Shown one piece after another: positions 60,794-64,000 of a stretch of 64,000 bases of DNA (position 1 is the first letter of the stretch; each line of letters starts with the position of its first letter). Under the pieces are notes generated by a model, which saw only the letters and a list, made by a program, of their open reading frames with translations, was not told the origin of the DNA and made no database searches. Made by a program: the position numbers and the translations under genes. The stretch is from Xenophilus aerolatus (GTDB lineage: Bacteria; Pseudomonadota; Gammaproteobacteria; Burkholderiales; Burkholderiaceae_C). The stretch is taken from assembly GCA_029968055.1 (NCBI GenBank), contig JASCNX010000006.1, positions 227,740-291,739 of the forward strand, read 5' to 3'.

Positions 60794-61618
60794 TTACTTC
60801 TTGCGACGCGACACGATGAAGACCTGCGTGCGCTTGTTGTTGCGGGTGCGATAACCCTTGGTCAGGTTGCCCCACGGATCGACCGGGTGGCGGCCTTCGC
60901 CGGTCTTGCCTTCGCCACCACCGTGCGGGTGGTCCACCGGGTTCATCACCACACCGCGAACGGTCGGGCGGATGCCACGGTGGCGCGTGGCGCCGGCCTT
61001 GCCGTACTGGCGCAGGCTGTGTTCTTCGTTGGCCACTTCACCGATGGTGGCGCGGCATTCGATGTGGATCTTGCGCACTTCGCCCGAGCGCATGCGCACC
61101 TGGGCGTAGACGCCTTCGCGGGCCAGCAGCGTCGCCGAGGCACCGGCCGAACGCGCGACCTGCGCGCCCTTGCCGGGCTGCAGTTCGATCGCGTGGATGG
61201 TCGAACCCACGGGGATGTTGCGGATCGGCAGCGTGTTGCCGGCACGGATCGGGGCTTCCGAACCGCTCAGCAGCGTCGCGCCGGCTTCCACACCGCGCGG
61301 GGCGATGATGTAGCGGCGCTCGCCGTCGGCGTAGCACACCAGCGCGATGTGGGCGGAACGGTTGGGGTCGTACTCGATGCGTTCGACCTTGGCCGGGATG
61401 CCGTCCTTGTTGCGCTTGAAGTCCACCACACGGTAGTGGTGCTTGTGGCCACCACCCTTGTGACGGGTCGTGATGTGGCCGTTGTTGTTGCGGCCGGCCT
61501 TCTGGAACTGGGGCTCCAGCAGCGGCGCGTAACCTTCACCCTTGTGCAGGTGATCGCGCGAGATCTTGACGGTACCGCGCTGACCCGGGGTGGTCGGCTT
61601 GAGCTTGATGACGGCCAT
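60794..61618 (-). CDS. rplB: 50S ribosomal protein L2
   Basis: A 274-residue protein near the peptidyl transferase centre. The conserved histidine region is visible as [20 protein letters not shown], along with [20 protein letters not shown]. The start [15 protein letters not shown] is 2 bp after the rplW stop. Confidence 0.99.
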   Translation of the reverse strand: MAVIKLKPTTPGQRGTVKISRDHLHKGEGYAPLLEPQFQKAGRNNNGHITTRHKGGGHKHHYRVVDFKRNKDGIPAKVERIEYDPNRSAHIALVCYADGERRYIIAPRGVEAGATLLSGSEAPIRAGNTLPIRNIPVGSTIHAIELQPGKGAQVARSAGASATLLAREGVYAQVRMRSGEVRKIHIECRATIGEVANEEHSLRQYGKAGATRHRGIRPTVRGVVMNPVDHPHGGGEGKTGEGRHPVDPWGNLTKGYRTRNNKRTQVFIVSRRKK

Positions 61619-61620
61619 GA

Positions 61621-61956
61621 TTACGCGGCCTCCGAAACGAGATTGAGCTCCTGACCGGGCTTGAGCGTCACGTAGGCCTTGCGAACGTTGTCGCGGCGGC
61701 CCACCGAGCGGCCGAAGCGCTTGGTCTTGCCCTTGATGTTGGCCACGGACACGCCCTTGACCTCGACCTTGAACATCAGTTCGACGGCGGCCTTGATCTC
61801 GGGCTTGGTGGCGTCCTGCAGCACCTTGAAAGTCACGGCATTCGACTTCTCGCCGACCATCGTGGCCTTCTCGGACACGATCGGGGCGACCAGCACGCTC
61901 ATGAGGCGGCCTTCGTCGAATTCACGCTGAGCGGGGGTGGGGTTCACGCGGCTCAT
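61621..61956 (-). CDS. rplW: 50S ribosomal protein L23
   Basis: A 111-residue protein at the tunnel exit and docking site for trigger factor and SRP. The core starts [20 protein letters not shown], and an N-terminal stretch ([16 protein letters not shown]) is longer than in E. coli. ATG overlaps the rplD stop as ATGA, so translation is coupled. Confidence 0.97.
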   Translation of the reverse strand: MSRVNPTPAQREFDEGRLMSVLVAPIVSEKATMVGEKSNAVTFKVLQDATKPEIKAAVELMFKVEVKGVSVANIKGKTKRFGRSVGRRDNVRKAYVTLKPGQELNLVSEAA

Positions 61957-62573
61957 GCGAACATCTCCTTGAGCTTGTCGACGGCACCCTTGGTCACCAG
62001 CACCTTCTTGTAGTGCACCAGCGACACGGGGTCGGCGTAACGCGGCTCGACAACCAGCACGTTGGCCAGGTTGCGCGAAGCGAGGTACAGGTTCTCGTCG
62101 ACTTCTTCGGCGATCACGAGCACGGACTCGAGATTCATCGCCTTGAACTTGGCCGCGAGCGGCTTGGTCTTGGGCGAATCGACCGTCAGCGAATCAACCA
62201 CAGCCAGGCGGCCTTCGCGGGCCAGCTGCGAGAAGATGGACGCCATGCCGGCGCGATACATCTTCTTGTTGATCTTCTGGGTGAAGTTCTCGTCCGGCAT
62301 GTTCGGGAAGATCCGGCCGCCCCCGCGCCACAGCGGCGAGGACGTCATACCGGCGCGGGCACGGCCCGTTCCCTTTTGCTTGAACGGCTTCTTGGTCGAG
62401 TGCTTGACCTGTTCGCGGTCCTTCTGGGCACGGGTGCCCTGGCGCGCGTTGGCCTGGTAGGCGACGACGATCTGGTGGACCAGGTCTTCGTTGTAGTCAC
62501 GACCGAACACGGTCTCGGGCGCGTCGTACTTCGACGCGGCCTGGCCCTGTTCATTCAGGAGTTCGAGTTGCAT
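61953..62573 (-). CDS. rplD: 50S ribosomal protein L4
   Basis: A 206-residue protein, in E. coli also the autogenous repressor of the S10 operon. The tunnel loop [20 protein letters not shown] is visible. ATG shares one base with the rplC stop (TAATG), and its own stop overlaps rplW. Confidence 0.98.
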   Translation of the reverse strand: MQLELLNEQGQAASKYDAPETVFGRDYNEDLVHQIVVAYQANARQGTRAQKDREQVKHSTKKPFKQKGTGRARAGMTSSPLWRGGGRIFPNMPDENFTQKINKKMYRAGMASIFSQLAREGRLAVVDSLTVDSPKTKPLAAKFKAMNLESVLVIAEEVDENLYLASRNLANVLVVEPRYADPVSLVHYKKVLVTKGAVDKLKEMFA

Positions 62574-63253
62574 TACTTCGCTCCTTCGGCCGCTTGCGGC
62601 TTGGCCTTGACGGCGGGACGCACGGTGACGAAGCCACCCTTGGAGCCCGGGATCGCGCCGCGGATCATCAACAGCTGGCGGGCCTCGTCGACGCGGATCA
62701 CGTCGAGGTTCTGGGTGGTGACGGTTTCGTCGCCCATGTGGCCGGTCATCTTCTTGCCGGGGAAGATCCGGCCGGGGTCCTGCGCCATGCCGATCGAGCC
62801 CGGCACGTTGTGCGAACGGCTGTTGCCGTGCGACGCGCGCTGCGAGCTGAAGTTGTGGCGCTTGATGGTGCCCGCGAAGCCCTTGCCGATCGAGGTGCCC
62901 TGCACGTCGACCTTCTGGCCCACGGCGAAGACGCCCTGCGCAGCGATCACGGCGCCCGCCTTGTGCTGGGCAGCCGTTTCGGCGGTGACGCGGAATTCAC
63001 GGATGATTTCGCCGGCTTCGACGCCGGCCTTGGCCAAGTGACCCGCCTGCGGCTTGGTCACGCGCGATGCCTTGCGCGCACCGAACGTCACCTGCAGGGC
63101 GACGTAGCCGTCGGTCTCGTGGGTCTTGACCTGGGTCACGCGGTTGTTGGACACGTCCACCACCGTGACGGGCACTGCGTCCCCGTCGTCGGTGAAGAGG
63201 CGCATCATGCCCACCTTGCGGCCCAGCAACCCGAGGGAGTTGCTTTGACTCAT
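62573..63253 (-). CDS. rplC: 50S ribosomal protein L3
   Basis: A 226-residue protein. It starts [20 protein letters not shown] and has [20 protein letters not shown] with the glutamine that is methylated in E. coli. The ATG has GGAGAAACAAC upstream. It is the first gene after an intergenic promoter and not directly joined to rpsJ. Confidence 0.98.
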   Translation of the reverse strand: MSQSNSLGLLGRKVGMMRLFTDDGDAVPVTVVDVSNNRVTQVKTHETDGYVALQVTFGARKASRVTKPQAGHLAKAGVEAGEIIREFRVTAETAAQHKAGAVIAAQGVFAVGQKVDVQGTSIGKGFAGTIKRHNFSSQRASHGNSRSHNVPGSIGMAQDPGRIFPGKKMTGHMGDETVTTQNLDVIRVDEARQLLMIRGAIPGSKGGFVTVRPAVKAKPQAAEGAK

Positions 63254-63415
63254 GTTGTTTCTCCAAAACTTTCGCCGCTGCCACTTCAATTGGCGACAGC
63301 GTTCGGGTTTCGCGGCCTGCGCCGTGAGAACCCAGCGAAAGAAGGTTGATAAGGACTCCGTCGAATGCGCCGGTACGCCATAGGCATGCCGGCCGCAAAA
63401 ACGGCAGAGCCCACG

Positions 63416-63445
63416 ATTCTACTGCGTTGCCGTCTTTTTGTGCAA
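63416..63445 (-). promoter_or_regulatory. Sigma-70 promoter upstream of rplC
   Basis: On the minus strand TTGCAC (63445-63440), an 18-bp spacer and TAGAAT (63421-63416) stand between the rpsJ terminator and rplC. This would start transcription about 155 nt upstream of rplC, leaving a leader long enough for L4-type autoregulation. Confidence 0.65.
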
Positions 63446-63488
63446 GCGCTCGCCACCGAAGCAGGCCTGGCTCCCACGGAAACGCCAC

Positions 63489-63522
63489 AAAAAAAGCCCG
63501 GCCGCGCGAGCAGCCGGGCTTT
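63489..63522 (-). terminator. Rho-independent terminator after rpsJ
   Basis: AAAGCCCGGC (63493-63502) pairs with GCCGGGCTTT (63513-63522) around a 10-nt loop and is followed on the minus strand by seven T residues. It lies 30 bp after the rpsJ stop and separates tuf-rpsJ from the rest of the S10 operon. Confidence 0.87.
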
Positions 63523-63552
63523 CGGTCCGGGCCGTGGGCCGGCCCGCAGCGA

Positions 63553-63867
63553 TCACTGAAGCTTGATCTCGACGTCCACGCCGGCCGGCAGGTCGAGCTT
63601 CATCAGCGCGTCCACGGTCTTGTCGGTGGGATCGACGATGTCCATCAGGCGCTGGTGCGTGCGGATCTCGAACTGGTCGCGGCTGGTCTTGTTGACGTGC
63701 GGCGAACGCAGGATGTCGAAACGCTTCATGCGCGTCGGCAGGGGCACCGGGCCCTTGACAATGGCGCCGGTGCGCTTGGCGGTGTCCACGATCTCGGCGG
63801 CCGACTGGTCGATGAGCTTGTAGTCGAACGCCTTCAGGCGGATGCGGATCTTCTGCTTGGTGGCCAT
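63553..63867 (-). CDS. rpsJ: 30S ribosomal protein S10 (NusE)
   Basis: A 104-residue ribosomal protein that also acts in transcription antitermination. It starts [20 protein letters not shown] and has [19 protein letters not shown]. It lies 10 bp after tuf and is followed by a terminator. Confidence 0.98.
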   Translation of the reverse strand: MATKQKIRIRLKAFDYKLIDQSAAEIVDTAKRTGAIVKGPVPLPTRMKRFDILRSPHVNKTSRDQFEIRTHQRLMDIVDPTDKTVDALMKLDLPAGVDVEIKLQ

Positions 63868-63877
63868 GGTGCCGTCC

Positions 63878-64000
63878 TTATTCGATGATCTTGGCCACGA
63901 CGCCGGCGCCGACGGTGCGGCCGCCTTCGCGGATGGCAAAGCGCAGGCCTTCTTCCATGGCGATCGGCGCGATCAGCTTGACGGTGATCGACACGTTGTC
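63878..64000 (-). CDS. tuf: Elongation factor Tu, C-terminal end (partial)
   Basis: The last 40 codons of EF-Tu. [20 protein letters not shown] and [20 protein letters not shown] are the domain 3 end. The gene continues beyond the window. It is followed by rpsJ after 10 bp, the common tufA-rpsJ order. Confidence 0.98.

Noticed and set aside
63286..63477. A 63-codon frame in the rplC leader
   Set aside because: It begins upstream of the predicted transcription start, ends just before rplC without a coupling signal and is Arg-rich shadow-like.

Overview
The window is high-GC, densely coded DNA from a betaproteobacterium, most likely a Comamonadaceae member of the Variovorax/Acidovorax kind. 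The evidence is the gene order (tuf-rpsJ set apart from rplC..rpsQ, atpIBEFHAGDC, a permease-less EIIA-HPr-EI phosphotransferase set), a tripartite-tricarboxylate-type binding protein, and several palindromic repeats that look familiar from this family. The assignment is inference from memory; no database was searched.

Layout. 1-2175: a ligase-associated DNA repair pair (metallo-beta-lactamase exonuclease and a partial ATP-dependent DNA ligase). 2309-5814: a small catabolic cluster (binding protein, PuuE-like deacetylase, FCD-type GntR regulator, Asp/Glu/hydantoin racemase) with a palindromic operator candidate. 5827-13891: a leftward sugar or polyol operon (ROK regulator, ABC ATPase, permease, binding protein, sugar isomerase, Gfo/Idh oxidoreductase) followed by a DUF3617 protein. 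13920-21328: the complete F1Fo ATP synthase operon with promoter and terminator. 21406-24416: a D-amino-acid aminotransferase, then ybeD-lipB-lipA for lipoate. 24439-33518: SNF2 helicase, YidB-like protein, acyl-CoA ligase, DUF2254 protein, SLC13/ArsB-like permease and AraC regulator. 33554-37738: a large autotransporter. 37962-47747: DMT exporter, zwf, orphan PIN protein, curA-like reductase, dgdA, DUF3606, SbmA/BacA-like ABC exporter and LysR regulator. 47767-51234: a two-component system with a CpxP/Spy-like lipoprotein upstream. 51432-54019: EI, HPr and EIIA-Man. 54090-58138: TlpA-like thioredoxin, cytochrome c', cytochrome b561, GNAT and peroxiredoxin. 58171-64000: the S10 ribosomal protein operon, rpsJ and the 3' end of tuf.

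The most unusual signal is a dispersed palindromic repeat whose 3' end is CTTGGGGCGGCCCGGCG. It occurs at 12138-12210, 23045-23116, 53246-53321 and as a tandem array at 54688-54929. Every copy points the same way as the gene it accompanies. Two copies lie in frame inside conserved genes (the sugar ABC ATPase and lipB), and one supplies the start codon of the TlpA-like gene. This resembles the behaviour of Rickettsia palindromic elements. Other notable points are a 19-codon micro-ORF joined at both ends by ATGA overlaps, a racemase lacking its second catalytic cysteine, a promoter and terminator that split rpsJ from rplC, and an exonuclease whose last residues are encoded by an inverted-repeat element.
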